Source of the DNA: Mauremys mutica | Lineage: Eukaryota > Chordata > Testudines > Geoemydidae | Reading direction: 5' to 3' | NCBI RefSeq assembly: GCF_020497125.1 | Contig: NC_059075.1 | Coordinates: 30,664,003 to 30,728,002, forward strand | DNA: 64,000 bases | Program-made: the position numbers and the translations under genes | Notes under the pieces: generated by a model | What the model saw: only the letters and a program-made list of their open reading frames with translations | What the model was told of the DNA's origin: nothing | Databases searched by the model: none | In this document: piece by piece, positions 21,481-57,039 of the stretch | How the letters are laid out: the number at the start of each line of letters is the position of its first letter | How positions within the stretch are numbered: position 1 is the stretch's first letter

Positions 21481-23902
21481 AACCTCAGTGATAAACCAGG
21501 GCAGGATTCCTGATACTGACACAGCCTTTCTTTGGTGCAGTGGAACATCAGTCTCTTGTGTGCTTAACGTATATTTGCTATTTTATAAGTGTTTCTTTCA
21601 ATTGGGGCTAAATATAGATTGGCCCTCATTTATATGTGAGTACAGTAGTGAGGCACTGTACTGAAAATTTTGTAACTAGATGTCTGAGCAAAGGGTTCTG
21701 GTTTACAGAATCCTTCCTTCTTTACAGCCAGCACCTAAATCATGCAGTACTTGATAATTATTGGAACCTATAAGGACAGTCCTATACTACTCCCCAGCAG
21801 GATTTTTTTTATTAAATAGTGTATATACAACAGAACTTCAGTATTGCCAATCTTAAAAGAACCAAAATCATTAGTCAGAACCCTCTAAAATTGAGATTTG
21901 CCCCAAAAAAATCACAAGATATTTTTAAACAAACAAATCCTTGTTTGTTTTTGTTTTGTTTTTAAAGTCTCTTTTGACTTTTTAACTCCTCTCTATTCCT
22001 CTGCCACTATGTGTGGGAATTTCAGGTTGAAAAGTCAACCTTTAGTACAAACACATATATACACCTCTCCCTAGCTGCTCAGGTGGTGACTCCTGCCCTC
22101 ATCCTATGAGAGGGGAACAGACATTCATTTCTTATTACTGGCTGGGACTTCTCCATCCAGGATCCACCAGCATCACCCTTCCCCCATTCTGCTGCCCCAG
22201 GCCCCTCTCTCTCTGCTCTAGGACCATACACGAAGGTAGGGCTCAGTGGCAGGACAGGTCTCTGTCCTCAGCCCCAGGGTTCTCTCACACACACATAGCT
22301 CTGCCCGCAAGCCCAGCCCTGAAAATTGTGGGATAGAAGGAGCTATTCGCATCATAGTGATATCTCTTCCTGCAGGTGCCAAAATACTGTGACTTGCAAT
22401 CAGTTCATGAGTTGGCAACATTGCCTATCACCAGGCTGGGAGAGCTCCCATCAGATTGCCATCACTATTCTCTGCCCCCACCATTTCCCTGCAATTCCAT
22501 GATCAGCCCCCTCCATTCTCCCCATCTTCCTTTCAGAGTCTCTACTGCTCCTCACAGCCCTGGTGTCCTGTCTAGCCCTAGGAACCCTGGAGTGGCAGCC
22601 ATTTTGCCTGTGGACATGGCTTCAATCTCACTGAAAACATTGGAAGATCTCAGGCAACTTTCTCAGGCAGCCTCACTTCCATGTGCACACAGACTGTAGG
22701 GAAGTATCGGCCATCTTGCTGTCCTCAGCCCCATGGGCAGTAACACAAGATATTTTCAATTTTGAATAAGAGAAGATTCACGAGTTTGCAGCTTTTGATC
22801 AGGTTTTCATGAGAAGTTAAAAACATGCCAGAATTGCTAAAGTCCTGATAAAATTGTGGGAATTGGCAATGCTGGAATCTGTTAAACAAATCTCTATCCC
22901 ACATAACTTCACTACTACTAGATGCATAAAATCAGTGGCAGTTGTGTGCCTAATCCTATATGACTCTTTGAAAATGTAGGAGTGAGAAGCTAAGTGCACT
23001 GGGGACTGGTAGATAAATTATTCTGAATTATTTTAACTGCTACTCAGTTTCTAAAGTGGAAACAAGGGGCTGTAACATCTAAATTTGAGAGTAAGCCTTT
23101 CACTATATTCAGGGTATTTAATTATTTATGGTTAGCTTTAAAAATAGTTTTTAGAGCATCCACTTTATCACGGAGGAACCATGTCAGACACGCTAAGCAA
23201 CGTAAGTCAAAACCATGTTTCAGATGATCAGTCCCTTAGCAAGCCTTCAACGTGTTTCTGTAATGTGCTTGTGCCACAAGCACAGGCTTCAAAACTCTAT
23301 CCAAAAGATGCCACCTGCTTTGAAACCTTTATGTTCTTTAACACAGAAAATGCTAGCACAAACATGGCTTTTAGTTACCTATTTGCTCTGGGAACTTTCT
23401 TTTTAAAAAAGTCTAATTTAAACTAATGCTGTGACGTACTAAGTACGTGTCTATATACTCTGCAGTTTGCCATTGATATTTCTCTGCTAGTAAAACATTA
23501 ATGTGTAAATAGCATTATCTGAGCATGTTTGTTTCTGTACAGTAGATGATGAATTACTCTTAAACATATAGTATAGAAATGTGTGGCTGGTCCCACACTG
23601 GACTTGACCTCATGTTTTCATTAATCAAATGATAAAGTCACAGTTTGTTTTAATTTTAACAGAATGTGGCCTGCTTTTATTTAAAACAAAAATCTGCCTA
23701 GGATGCAGAAATAAGATACTATTATTATAAAGTCCATTAAAACAATGCTTATGTCCTTCTTCCCAAGCAAAGGACTCAGCATAGTGATGAAAAGGAGGTA
23801 GTTTGTCACTGGGGTAATGAATGGGCATAACTATTTCCATATCACAATGGGTCCTGCTCAGTAATGTTAGGAGTATGAATTAGTAGATCTGTTTTAACTG
23901 TC
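21481..23902. other. Long non-coding stretch
   Basis: No exon, RNA gene or clear repeat recognised. Short ORFs occur on both strands. Confidence 0.45.
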
Positions 23903-23910
23903 ATGTACTG

Positions 23911-24354
23911 CAGTGGTCTCCAAACTTTTTTGATCATGCACCCTATCAGTAAAAAATTTTTGAGCATGCATCCCCTGCCGTGCCAGCTCTACCATTTTTG
24001 CCAAAGTGCAAAAAAAAAAAAAAAGGAAAAAAAAAAAAGCCACTCGGACTCCAGCCCAAACAAAAAAAACCCAAACCACTCCTCCTGCCGTGCACCCCCA
24101 AGCAGTCATGCCTGCGGGAGGTGCACCGGAGCTGCGGGACTAGCAGACCTGCCACAGGCATGACTGCAGAGAGTGCGCTGGTCCCGCGGCTCCAGTGGAG
24201 CATCCGCAGGCATGACTGCGGAAGGTCCGCCGGACCCGCCTGCCGCTCCCCCCCCCAGCAAAATGCCGCCCCACGCACGCACTTGGCGCGCTGGGGTCTG
24301 GAGCCGGCCCTGCCCCCAAGGATCCTCTTGCGCACCCCACTTTGGAGACCACTG
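23911..24354. mobile_element. hAT-like non-autonomous element with perfect 8-bp TSD (444 bp)
   Basis: It starts CAGTGGTCTCCAAACTTTTT and ends ACTTTGGAGACCACTG. ATGTACTG is duplicated at 23903-23910 and 24355-24362. The GC-rich interior gives long open frames on both strands, which are compositional. Confidence 0.93.
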
Positions 24355-24362
24355 ATGTACTG

Positions 24363-24532
24363 AACTGTTTCTGGTACATGTGTGGAAAATTAGTTTTCTT
24401 GCCCTTGGACACCTGGGGAAGTTCTAAAAGACTTTTGGTCTCTGTGCTAGTGGTGGCAATAAGTTCAACCTGGTCATTCTAAGATAGAGAATGTTATGCC
24501 CAAGCAAAGTGTCGTCAAGTCTTGGGTACCAT
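24363..24532. other. Spacer between two hAT-like elements
   Basis: Short unique-looking spacer of 170 bp. Confidence 0.5.
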
Positions 24533-24540
24533 TGTTAGAG

Positions 24541-25064
24541 CAGGGGTGGGCAAACTTTTTTTGGTCTGAGGGCCACCTTGGGGATCCGAAACTGTATGGA
24601 GGGCCGGGTAGGGAAGGCTGCGCCTCCCCAAACAGCTTGTCCCCCGCCCCCATTTCTCCCCTGTCCCCTCTCACTGCCTGGTCTCAGAACCACCGACCCA
24701 TCCAACCCCCCTGCTCCTTGTCCCCTGACTGCTGCCCCCACAGGACTCCAGCCCCCCCTGTTCCCTGTCCCCTGATTGCCCCCTGGAACCTCCTGCCCCT
24801 TATCCAACCCCCCTGCTCCCCGCCCCCTTACCATGCTGCTCAGAATAGCAGGACTGGCAGCCGCGCCACCCGTCCGGAGCCAGCCAAGCCGCCGTGCTGC
24901 CCAGCAGAAGCTCGCAGCCCTGCTGCCCAGAGCACTGGTGGCATGGCGAGTTGAGGCTGCAAGGGAGGGGGGACAGCAGGGGAGGGGCCGGGGACTAGTC
25001 TCCATGGCCCAGAGCTCAAGGGCCAGGCAGGATGGTTCCGCGGGCCATAGTTTGCCCACCTCTG
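24541..25064. mobile_element. hAT-like non-autonomous element (524 bp)
   Basis: The ends are CAGGGGTGGGCAAACTTTTT and CATAGTTTGCCCACCTCTG (inverted). The flanking octamers TGTTAGAG and GATTAGAG match at 6 of 8. The GC-rich interior has compositional ORFs of up to 174 codons on both strands. Confidence 0.9.
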
Positions 25065-25261
25065 GATTAGAGCAAATTTAGCAGCTGTTACAAGTCCAGT
25101 TTAAACACTGTGAAAAAGAGAAAAGAATATAGGCTCCAGTTGCGTACTGATAAAAACAGGGAAGGAAAATCAGTAAAGTAAACCTCTAATTCCACAATGC
25201 TTAGCCAAGAGGTGGTATGAGCCTGAGGGGTAGGAATTCTTATACTGTACATCTTTTTAAT
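25065..25261. other. Short non-coding spacer
   Basis: Nothing recognised. Confidence 0.5.
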
Positions 25262-25600
25262 TGATGTGCAGAAAATCTATTGGTGTAATCCATTGGTAGT
25301 GTTCTCACATCCAAAGATCATAGATTCAAATCCCACATGGTAAAATGAGCTCATTAATGATTCTGAGGCCACTTCCTACAGTATATATCACTTCCTTAAT
25401 GCTCAGTGAGAAGTGTCCTCTTAAGAATGAGATATTAAACCAAGGTCCTGCCTATCGTTGAAAGTTAAAGATCCCATAACTCCTTTTCCAAAGGAGCAGA
25501 ATGTTCTCCAGTTTCCTGGGTAACATTCTGTTTTTCAGCAAAACATGTCCCATATTCAGGCTGCTTCTGAGCCCATAATAGTTACCATAGTTGAATATAT
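25262..25600 (+). repeat. tRNA-derived SINE candidate with a LINE-like tail
   Basis: The head contains CATTGGTAGTGTTCTCACA followed by GATTCAAATCCCAC (B-box-like). The tail contains GAGATATTAAACCAAGGTCC and AAAGATCCCATAACTCC, phrases known from ancient vertebrate SINE/LINE tails. Diverged. Confidence 0.5.
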
Positions 25601-27393
25601 AATCACTAGGCTACTGGTGTTTAACTCCTTGGCCCACAGTGAGATCTTGAGCATGAAGGAAAATAGATGAAGTTGTGGTCCCCAGCTTCATTCCTGAAAA
25701 TAACCACAACCCTTCAGAGAAGTTAAAGTAAATTAAAATTACAATAGGCTCTTGCCACACTGGTGGAACATTCACTTTTGTGACTTACTAGGGTTTCAAA
25801 CACCTGAAACTAAAAGCAAGAGGGCTATGTGTGACATGTATTTCCCTTTAGTCAGTTCACCACCACAGCTCCCAGTTGAGAGAGAGAGAGAGAGAGAGAG
25901 AGTTGGTGAAGCAATATCCATTTGCAGTCAGCTATTCTGGAACTTTTATGCAGCAATTGTAATAAAGGTTTGTCATTATCTAGAGAGAGGGCATTTCCAT
26001 TTACTTTTCACTTACATTGCCATCTTGAACTCATGTAATTCACAGCCTTCTAAGTGAAACCATATGTGAGTTATGCATGATCATGGCTAACAAATTAAAA
26101 CATATATGCTATACTTATCATTAGTATAATTAAGTACCCATTGATCACTTATTTCCCACTGATAGATACAGTTGAAAGAAAAGTCACATATGGCAAAACA
26201 CCTGTGTGTTTTTTCTTACTTAGGTTAGATGTATACAATTTACAATGGCTCCAGAAGGAATTTATTGGAATATTTGGTGGCATCTAATATTTGTTAATAG
26301 AAATGACATTTAGCAATAAAATCATTTGATCAAAGTGTGTGGTGCTCCCTAGCTGTCTCTTTGCATACCAAAAAAAAAAAAACCAAACTGTTCAAAGCAC
26401 ACATAGGAGTAGTCTCTATACTGGAACATGAAAACGTTCAACATAATTTCCTGTGACTAAGATATCCAACCATAAGTCTGTTTTTGTATAACTCCCATCT
26501 TCTCAATTTGTTGTCTTTCCCACCCCTTCTGCTTGTCTCCATGTTCTGTTTGACCTCATCTTGTAGCTCCAAAGGGAGGGGATAGTGAAGACACAATCTT
26601 CTGTAAAGAAATGCACATTTGAGATGTGTGTAAATAAGGCAGCTAGAATGTGGGACAGGAGGCAGTGCAGCTGTTTAAGTCTCTCTGAAAAGAGATTATA
26701 AGCATATGAGCAAAAGAGACATTTAAATAAGAGGCCATTTATTACTGTCATAAAGTACTTTTAATGTTAACCGACTGTTATAGGTTTGCTTTTATTCCTC
26801 TCCACTTAGTTTGCTAGAAGCTGTCAGCAATTTCCACTCTTCTGTATATGTGGAGGACACAATTGTGTATGAAATGGGTCTTCCATTTGATACATAACCT
26901 GAGAAAGCAGTAGTTCCATGGAAAAAGTAATGTTTGGTATCATGCATAAATATCACATGTTAATATGTAAAACATGGAATTTACACTGAGTAATGTAAAA
27001 TTGTGTGTGAAAATATTAGACAATAATAGGACTATGTGAACAAAGGAAGTTGGATAAAAAGAAACATCTTGTAACTGACTTGACTAATGCTAATAAATTC
27101 TGTGGAGATTAGTGGATCATATGAATGTGAGGAGAGCATTCGCACTTTTGAAAAGAAGCATTTTGTTTATCTTCAGTGTCCCAACCTTAGAAACACCAAA
27201 TTTTAAGATACCTTTCTCCACCTCCATGCTTTATGTATAAGAAAAACTAGTTAAAATACGATAAACCTAATGGTACTGCTCTTGTTCCCATTGAAGTCAA
27301 TGGTTTGGGCCTCAGGATGTGATGTGGCAGTAATTTTAAAATAATGGTGTTGCATTTTAATTTCTGCTACTCTCATGTTGTGTGTGTTTTCAG
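25601..27393. other. Intron or 5' flank of TC2N, with one (GA)n
   Basis: No gene recognised. A (GA)n microsatellite occupies 25878-25902. The stretch ends at the acceptor TGTTTTCAG (27385-27393), so at least its right part is an intron in the TC2N 5' leader. Confidence 0.6.
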
Positions 27394-27452
27394 AATTGAC
27401 TTCTGCGTTGGAGCATTGTTCGTGTTTCACTTACGTTGAAATATTAGAAGCT
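27394..27452 (+). other. TC2N: TC2N 5' UTR part of first coding exon
   Basis: A pyrimidine-rich tract and AG at 27392-27393 precede 59 bases of leader before the ATG. This implies at least one further upstream non-coding exon, not identified here. Confidence 0.65.
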
Positions 27453-50242
<22,790 letters not shown>

Positions 50243-51572
50243 AGATGTCGGAGATGAATTCAGTACTGATATGGACTTGCTACAAGAAACTCCTGCACTC
50301 TTAAAATGAACTAATACAGATAAGAAGAGGGAAAATACTGCCTACTTGAATGTTTCAGAGAGTCTGGACTTGCATCACATATTGTTAACTGGAATAAGCC
50401 AAAACGAAAAGGGATCAGAGCTTTCACAGAGTACTGCTGGCAAAATACTGGTATAACAGCTGGGAATTAGTGAAACTGTACACTGAAGTAAAGCACCACC
50501 TTGAGAAGTGAACTGTTGTTGCTGTAGTTTTTCCAAGAAGGATTATATAATATAGTGTTTATGTAAATGTAAAGCATATTTTAAAAGGGGTGTGTGGAAT
50601 TAAGCTCATGCCCTTTTGCATTTTAAACTTCTTTATAGAAGGCTCGAAAGGGGTTTTGAGTGTATTTTTGGTTTTGCTCTTTTTTTTTTTCCCCAAAAGG
50701 ATTTCTCTGAACTTTTTCAGTAACAATAGAAACACAGTTCTCATCTTCCCTGGAAATGTCTATAGATGACTGGAGAACTGGCGGGATTATATCTTTGATA
50801 CCAAGCAAGTGAAATCAGACTGAAAGGGAAAGTGTTGTTATAAACAGTCTAAACAAACTATTTTTTTCTAAGTAACTCCTGAATAAACAGGAGAAAAGAT
50901 GCAACATCACAACACTTCCATTAAGGGTTGAGAATGTTCCCATCCTCCTGAGACTTTCACAAAACAAGGGAAATGAAGACATGATATTCCTGATATTTCA
51001 AAGACAACACAAAAGTAGCAGAATTTAAAAAATAAACAAACCCCTTTTAGGCTACTCTTTTTCTACTTTTTTAAGTAAAAGAGGCAACAAACATTTTTTT
51101 TCCCTTGCAGATTCTGTAACAATGTTGGTATCAAGTCTCTGAAAGCAGAAACTTGATTCTGATTTTTTCCCCATTGTTCTCTGTCATCGATCTCCATGTG
51201 AAGCCTTTAGTTGGGCAGGCTCACATTGACATCAGTGGGAGTCTGCCCACATACGTACTTCCCTTTTGGGGCCCTTTCATTAAGATCTAGGGGGTCGCAT
51301 GAGTTTTGACTCCATTTGAACAGAATGAAATGAACATCTCTACAAATGAGCAAACTTCAGGGGGTAGAGCCTCAGCTGTGGCCTTGGAGCACTTAGCACA
51401 GCTAAGGAGTGGGGAACACACAGGGACCCTGGGGGTCACCCCAAGCAGTAGTCAGAGCCCAAAGACTGCTCTACCTTGTGCCAGCTGGCAGCAGCCACAA
51501 AGAGCCATTCCAGCAGCCAGGAATAGTGGTGGGGCACAGATCCTCTTTTCTCCCCGCTGCCTCTGCTATTTT
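50243..51572 (+). other. TC2N: TC2N 3' UTR, proximal part
   Basis: AT-rich sequence after the stop. AATAAA hexamers at 50882-50887 and 51031-51036 could give short 3' ends. No coding potential. Confidence 0.6.
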
Positions 51573-51577
51573 GACAC

Positions 51578-52717
51578 TGTGATGGGTTGGATCACAGAAA
51601 CCCTCTTGGGAGCTGCCACGCGATGTGCCAAGACTACTTCTACCCCTGCCAGCTCGGGGCTCCAGCACCCTGTCTTGCTGAGCCAGACACTCCTGTCTGC
51701 TCCAACAAAGACCCAGGGTCTGAATTACTTGCCCCAAAGCTGCAAGTTTACCTGAAAGCAGCCAACAGAAGTGTTCCTGTCTTTAACACTCAGATGCCTA
51801 ACTCCCAATGGGGTCTAAACCCAAATAAATCCATTTTACCCTGTATAAGCTTTATACGGGGTAAACTCATAAATTGTCTGCCCTCTATAACACTGATAGA
51901 GAGAGATGCACAGTTGTTTGCTCCCCCAGGTATTAATACACACTCTGAGTTAATTAATAAGTAAAAAGTGATTTTATTAAATACAGAAAGTTGAATTTAA
52001 ATGGTTCCAAGTAGTAACAGACAGAACAAAGTAAGTCACCAAGCAAAATAAAATGCGCAAATCTATGTCGAATCAAACTGAATACAGATAATCTCACCCT
52101 CAGAGATGCTTCAGTAAGTTTTTTCCTCAGACTGGACACCTTCTAGGCCTGGGCCCAATTCTTTCCCCTGGTACAGCTCTTGTTCCAGCTCAGGTGGTAG
52201 CTAGGAGATTCTTCATGATGGCTCCTCTCCCCTTTGTTCTGTTCCACCCCTTTATATATCTTTTGCATAAGGCGGGAATCCTTTGTCCCTCTGGGTTTCC
52301 ACCGCCCCCCCCCCCAAACTGGAAAATCACCAGGTTAAAGATGGATTCCAGTTCATGTAACATGATCACATCACTGTAAGACCCCAAGCTTTCATTCCTC
52401 CCAGCCTGACTCACAGGAAGGCCTGCTTGCAAACAGAGCCATCCAGTCAGTTGTCCTGGTTGATGGGAGCCATTAAGATTCCAAACCACCATTAATGGCC
52501 CACACTTTGCTTAATTACAATAGGCCCTCAGAGTTATATTTCATATTTCTAGTTTCAGATACAAGAGCAATACCTTTATACAAATAGGATGACCACATTC
52601 AGTAGACAATAAGCTTTGTATTGATACCTTACAGAAACCTTTTGCACAAGGCATATTCCAGTTACATTATATTCACTCATCATATTTTTATAAAACCATA
52701 TAGACTGCAACATCACA
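51578..52717 (-). mobile_element. Solo LTR (1140 bp), antisense to TC2N, perfect 5-bp TSD
   Basis: The ends TGTGATG and CATCACA are perfect 7-bp inverted repeats with TG...CA. GACAC is duplicated at 51573-51577 and 52718-52722. On the minus strand a TATA-type TATATAAAGG lies near 52251-52259 and AATAAA at 51973-51978, about 280 bases downstream; this is LTR order and sets the strand. No second LTR or internal genes are present, so it is a solo LTR left by recombination. A 5-bp duplication fits Gypsy or some endogenous retroviruses; the family is unresolved. Confidence 0.93.
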
Positions 52718-52722
52718 GACAC

Positions 52723-54397
52723 AGGGAGTGGAATAGTGCTGCAAGAGGTACTATGGCTACTCTGTGCCACCCAAGGATCTCCCTATGCAGGCAAGGTACT
52801 GCAGGGGCTGGATCTGTTTGCTTTAGGGCTGCTTTGTGCTGGTGGAATGGGGAAAAGTGGCCAGAGCAAAACCTGGGATTGGGGCCAGTATTTGTGGATA
52901 AATTTCTCCATTTGTATTTTTTTAAAACATAAACCACTTCCTATCTAATCAATGATGTTGTAGTGTTTACTTACATTTTTTGAAAGCCAGACTAACCTGT
53001 ACTGTGGAACGAGCAAATATTTACTGATATAGAAGTGCTTATAAAATGTTCATTAGAACACAGCACACCATAGGACTCGGGTTTTATTTAAGAGGTAGGC
53101 CAAAAGTGAGAGAGAATTTTAATACAGCTATAGAATCTGAAGAATGACTATTTGAGGTTCATCTTCAGTGCACATGGCACCAATATTTATTTATTTTTGT
53201 GGTGCCACCTTGGCACACCATAGCTAAACCTAGCTTCTTTTCATTCCGTATCTTCACATAGCTGTTTATGAATAATAATTTTCACTCTGGGCTTTAATTT
53301 GATAAATAAGCTGGATGTATAATATACAGACATCTAAAACCCACAAACCTTTTTACGCTCCTTTAACTTTTGGAATGTTAAAAAATAAATCTAAGTATTT
53401 ACACAATCACTCATCCCTTACCAATTCCTTATTCGCTACCTATACAGAGTGCACAGACACTGTCTGCGTACTCTATATGGATAGACAAAATGAGTTTACC
53501 TTATTGGTTAACTTCAAATCCACTCACACATGATGGGTTTGCATACTTGGATTTGGATGAGAATGTTTTTGGAATATGCTCCTCTTAGAGGAGAGAGAGG
53601 CTGTGGGAAGGAACAGCTGAGGGCCAGAGAAAATAATCTAATGGAAGAACACACACCTTGTAGATACAGTCCTGTAATGTTGGTTTACTGTTTGATGCAG
53701 GGGAGAATTTTCATGAAATGTCTTTCCATTTTTTTGACTAGCTATATTGTTGGCTGAAACTTTACAAATTTCAGCAAATTTTCATTGACATTTGAACAAA
53801 AAACAAATGGGGGAGAATGCAATGATTTTTTGTGTGTGTATTTCCACTTTTTTCACCAGCTCCAGAAAACAACTAAAACAAGATTTTAATATTTTAGCTC
53901 TGGATCCTCACTGTTAGGAGACAAATTTTGAATCCTGCTCCTATTGATGTCAATTGCAAAATTCCCATGGGGCCCAACTCATCCTAGGTTATAGTACTGA
54001 TTTATGTCTGATCAATTTGGTCTGCTGACTTCAGTGAGAACAGGATCTGGCCTTCGCTGATCTTTCTGTAATCTCTCTATTTTAATACGTCCGATGTATC
54101 TCCTTTCATGATAACAAAAGTATTGTAAGCGGCAGTGCTGAGTATCTGTTGCTTCATGCAGTCCTGGTCATGGGGAGGGAGGGAAGGAGAAGGGCAAGGA
54201 ATGTTCCAACATTTTGAAAGCCACAATTTATTACAAAGTCTTCTCTAAAGAGGAGAATTAGTACTGTTTAAAATTACTTATGGTTGTCTTCAGACACGGA
54301 GACTTGTTTAAAACATAACTGGTCATGTTCCCTTCTTGCTATGTTGACATTTTAACATATACCTTTTATGTTAACATTTTATTCCAAATACATAGGT
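52723..54397 (+). other. TC2N distal 3' UTR or 3' flank
   Basis: AT-rich DNA. AT-rich blocks at 53700-53880 resemble others in the window (TTTTTTCACCAGCTCCAG phrase). No exon seen. Confidence 0.45.
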
Positions 54398-54403
54398 AAT
54401 AAA
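54398..54403 (+). terminator. TC2N: Candidate TC2N distal polyadenylation signal
   Basis: AATAAA is followed about 25 bases later by a GT-rich stretch, TTTTGTTGTTGTTGGTTTG (54425-54443). This is the best signal-plus-GT combination after the stop codon that I noticed. Confidence 0.5.
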
Positions 54404-54443
54404 CAGAAGTGTTTACACATCTGATTTTGTTGTTGTTGGTTTG

Positions 54444-56386
54444 TCTAATGCTTACCTAGTCCTCCATACTCCAGTACAGTTCCTATATTTTTCTTTACCA
54501 AACTCCTTTCAGCTTGGCAATTTGTGAGGGGGGTGAGTTTTTTTAATTAAAAAGGGGTATTTACATTAAAACTGCAGTTGTGCGTGGTCTCTGCTCTTTA
54601 AAGGAAGATCTCTCATTTAAAATTAGATCTTGATCTCTCTTCATTGCCAAGGTAGCCTAGAAAATATAATCAATGCAAACTGATTAATAAGATTGAAAGG
54701 AATCGAGAGCTGTATAATTCCTTTGCATTAGGAAAGTGGAGGACGGGGAGAAGAAAGGGGTGAAAGATCTTTTCTTTCTTTCTCTCTCGCTTGCTCTTTT
54801 TTGTGTAAAATATTATTGGTCAGTTGAATTGGGAGTGTAACCCCAAGAATATTTCCCCCTGGCTGTGTGATGATCTGGATGCAACCAAGTAAGAGAGCTG
54901 CTCACCCAACACAAGCCAGAGACTGCAGGATGACCCACCTGACGACACTGCTGATGGTCTCAAGGAACAGCTACCAAGTAAGGGAGTTGCCTACAAGAGC
55001 TTCCATGAGGTGCTGGGAAGGGGAAAGAATACAGTGGGTTGGAAGGTACTGGAACAGAGGATTGGGGTAGGGAGGGACTGATGGATTTGGAAGTATGGAG
55101 TTGATTTTTATTGTTGGGAATGTGAGAGGAGTGTGGTGCTGACTGGATACTTGGAGAGGGGAGAAGTATTTTACCCAGGGGACATAACACCCTGAAGTGG
55201 ATTTTTGAATGCTTCCTGTAAAACAAAAAAGGCAGCAACGTGTAGTATTATAAATGCCAATAACTCAGTTCTCAGATGGGGGGGGGATTCAGGCAAGGTC
55301 CTTGGAGCAGATGCAGCAGCAGCTAAACCATGAATCAACTGAGAGGTAGCTGATGAAGGACTCCATCGGCAATGTAGACTAGATGGGAAGTCTGTTTAGG
55401 GAGGCAGCATGGGGATGGGAGATCAGAGATGTAGGGTGTGGTTAGGACCACAAGGAAGAGTCTGTGTAGAAAGGCTTGATGTACACTAGGGGAGTTGAGC
55501 AAAATTTTGGTGGCTCTGGGCCTAACCTAGACCCTGAATTTCCTCCCATTGAAATCAGCAATAAAACTACTATTGATTTCAGTGTAAGCAGGAGTTAGTC
55601 CTCTGTCTTCATCTACACATGGGCCTCAAAAGCATTCGCAAGTTATTTCAATGTTATTAGGAGATCAGCTGAACACCCCAGGTAACTTCTCCTGAAAGCT
55701 TTGGCTCTTTGCAGCAATTTGTAATGAACGAGGTGCTGGGGCTCAAGCAATTATTTTACTTTCACAACTGACTCAGCAAGTCCTGAGGTGCCAGTGTTAT
55801 GAACTGCCAAGCCCAGGCTCGGCTCAGGAAAGCCCCGGCACAAATTGAGCACTGCTTTCCAGGAGAATGCTCTAAATCACATGCAAAAGAAATTAATCTC
55901 TAATGGGTTTTTTTAATAGATCCTCTTCCTCAGCTTGTCTTGTATATTGTAAAGAAGTTAAGGTGAACACAACCAGTTACTGAGAGCTGTGTGACTACCT
56001 GTCGAGTAAGAGATAGGGTTCTCAACAACTTTATAGTGTGGGTGTGGAGAGCCATTGAACCAAACTGAAAACCACATATATAATGGAAACCACTTCAAGG
56101 GGGTGCAGCAGCACCCCCTCATCCAGCTAGTTCCAGCATCTATGGTAAGAAATCCTGCTGCTTAACTCCAGAATATTTTTTTTTTCAAGAGCTGGTAGCT
56201 GCCATGCTATCAGGACTTGTGTAAAACCCTGACTCCATTTAAGTTGATAGCAAATCTCCCACTGACTTCAATGGGGGCCAGGATTTCACCTGTAAAACTG
56301 TAATAGTGGAAAAATAGCCATCACTTTAGGAGCAATCTTCTGACACCAGTTAGTGAAGTCACATGTACACTTGATGTCTACTTCGA
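54444..56386. other. 3' flank, non-coding
   Basis: No gene recognised. Motifs of the TGACTTCAATGGG type occur near 56259. The short ORF at 54867-55070 has no domain. Confidence 0.45.
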
Positions 56387-56641
56387 CAAGGGGCGGCTTT
56401 AGCTTTTTTGCTGCCCCAAGCACGGCAGGCAGGCTGCCTTTGGCAGCTTGCCTGTGATAGGTCTGCTGGTCCCGCGGCTTCGGTATACCCACCGCTGAAT
56501 TGCCGCCAAATCCACGGACCTCCCGCAGGCAAGCCGCCGAAGGCTGCCTGACTGCTGCCCTTGCAGGGACCGGCAGGGCGCCCCCCGCGGCTTGCCGCCC
56601 CAGGCACACGCTTGGAGTGCTGGTGCCTGGAGCCACCACTG
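56387..56641. mobile_element. hAT-like GC-rich MITE (255 bp)
   Basis: The left end CAAGGGGCGGCTTTAGC and the right end GTGCCTGGAGCCACCACTG are imperfect inverted repeats. The flanks CTTCGA(C) and CTTCTGAC could be a decayed duplication. ORFs on both strands are compositional. Confidence 0.65.
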
Positions 56642-57039
56642 CTTCTGACTATCCAAAAAAGATGGAGGAAAAGGGAAAATGTAGCAAAGAGCTTTCTTTA
56701 AAGGGGCAACCTAAAGAAATCACTCTTGCGTATTAACATTTTAAAACTACTTTTGGTTACAAGTGACACCCAAGCTGGCTACCACTGAAAAGGCTAGAGA
56801 AAATATTTCTCTTTATTTCAGTTAATTTACTTTGTGCATTTGGCAGTAGGTGGTGTATAGTCACTTTCACCATTTCTCCTGGATAGTCCATTTCTCATAC
56901 ATGTTAGTTTGATTCTCTCACAGCAACAAAGGGAAGAGAAACACTTTTTTCAAAATGTAATTGTAAAACCACACACAATGGGAAGAGGACTTCAGGGCAT
57001 CTTGGAGGACACACCAGGGTTTGGCCTGGGGACCTCCAC

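Noticed and set aside
23946..25081. Cluster of ORFs up to 174 codons on both strands
   Set aside because: They fall within the two hAT-like elements, whose GC-rich interiors explain the open frames.
1..27393. FBLN5 exons upstream of TC2N
   Set aside because: Expected from mammalian synteny, but no EGF-like or fibulin C-terminal coding block was recognised.
51306..51964. ORFs of 149 and 125 codons after the TC2N stop
   Set aside because: They cross the start of the solo LTR and have no recognised motif.
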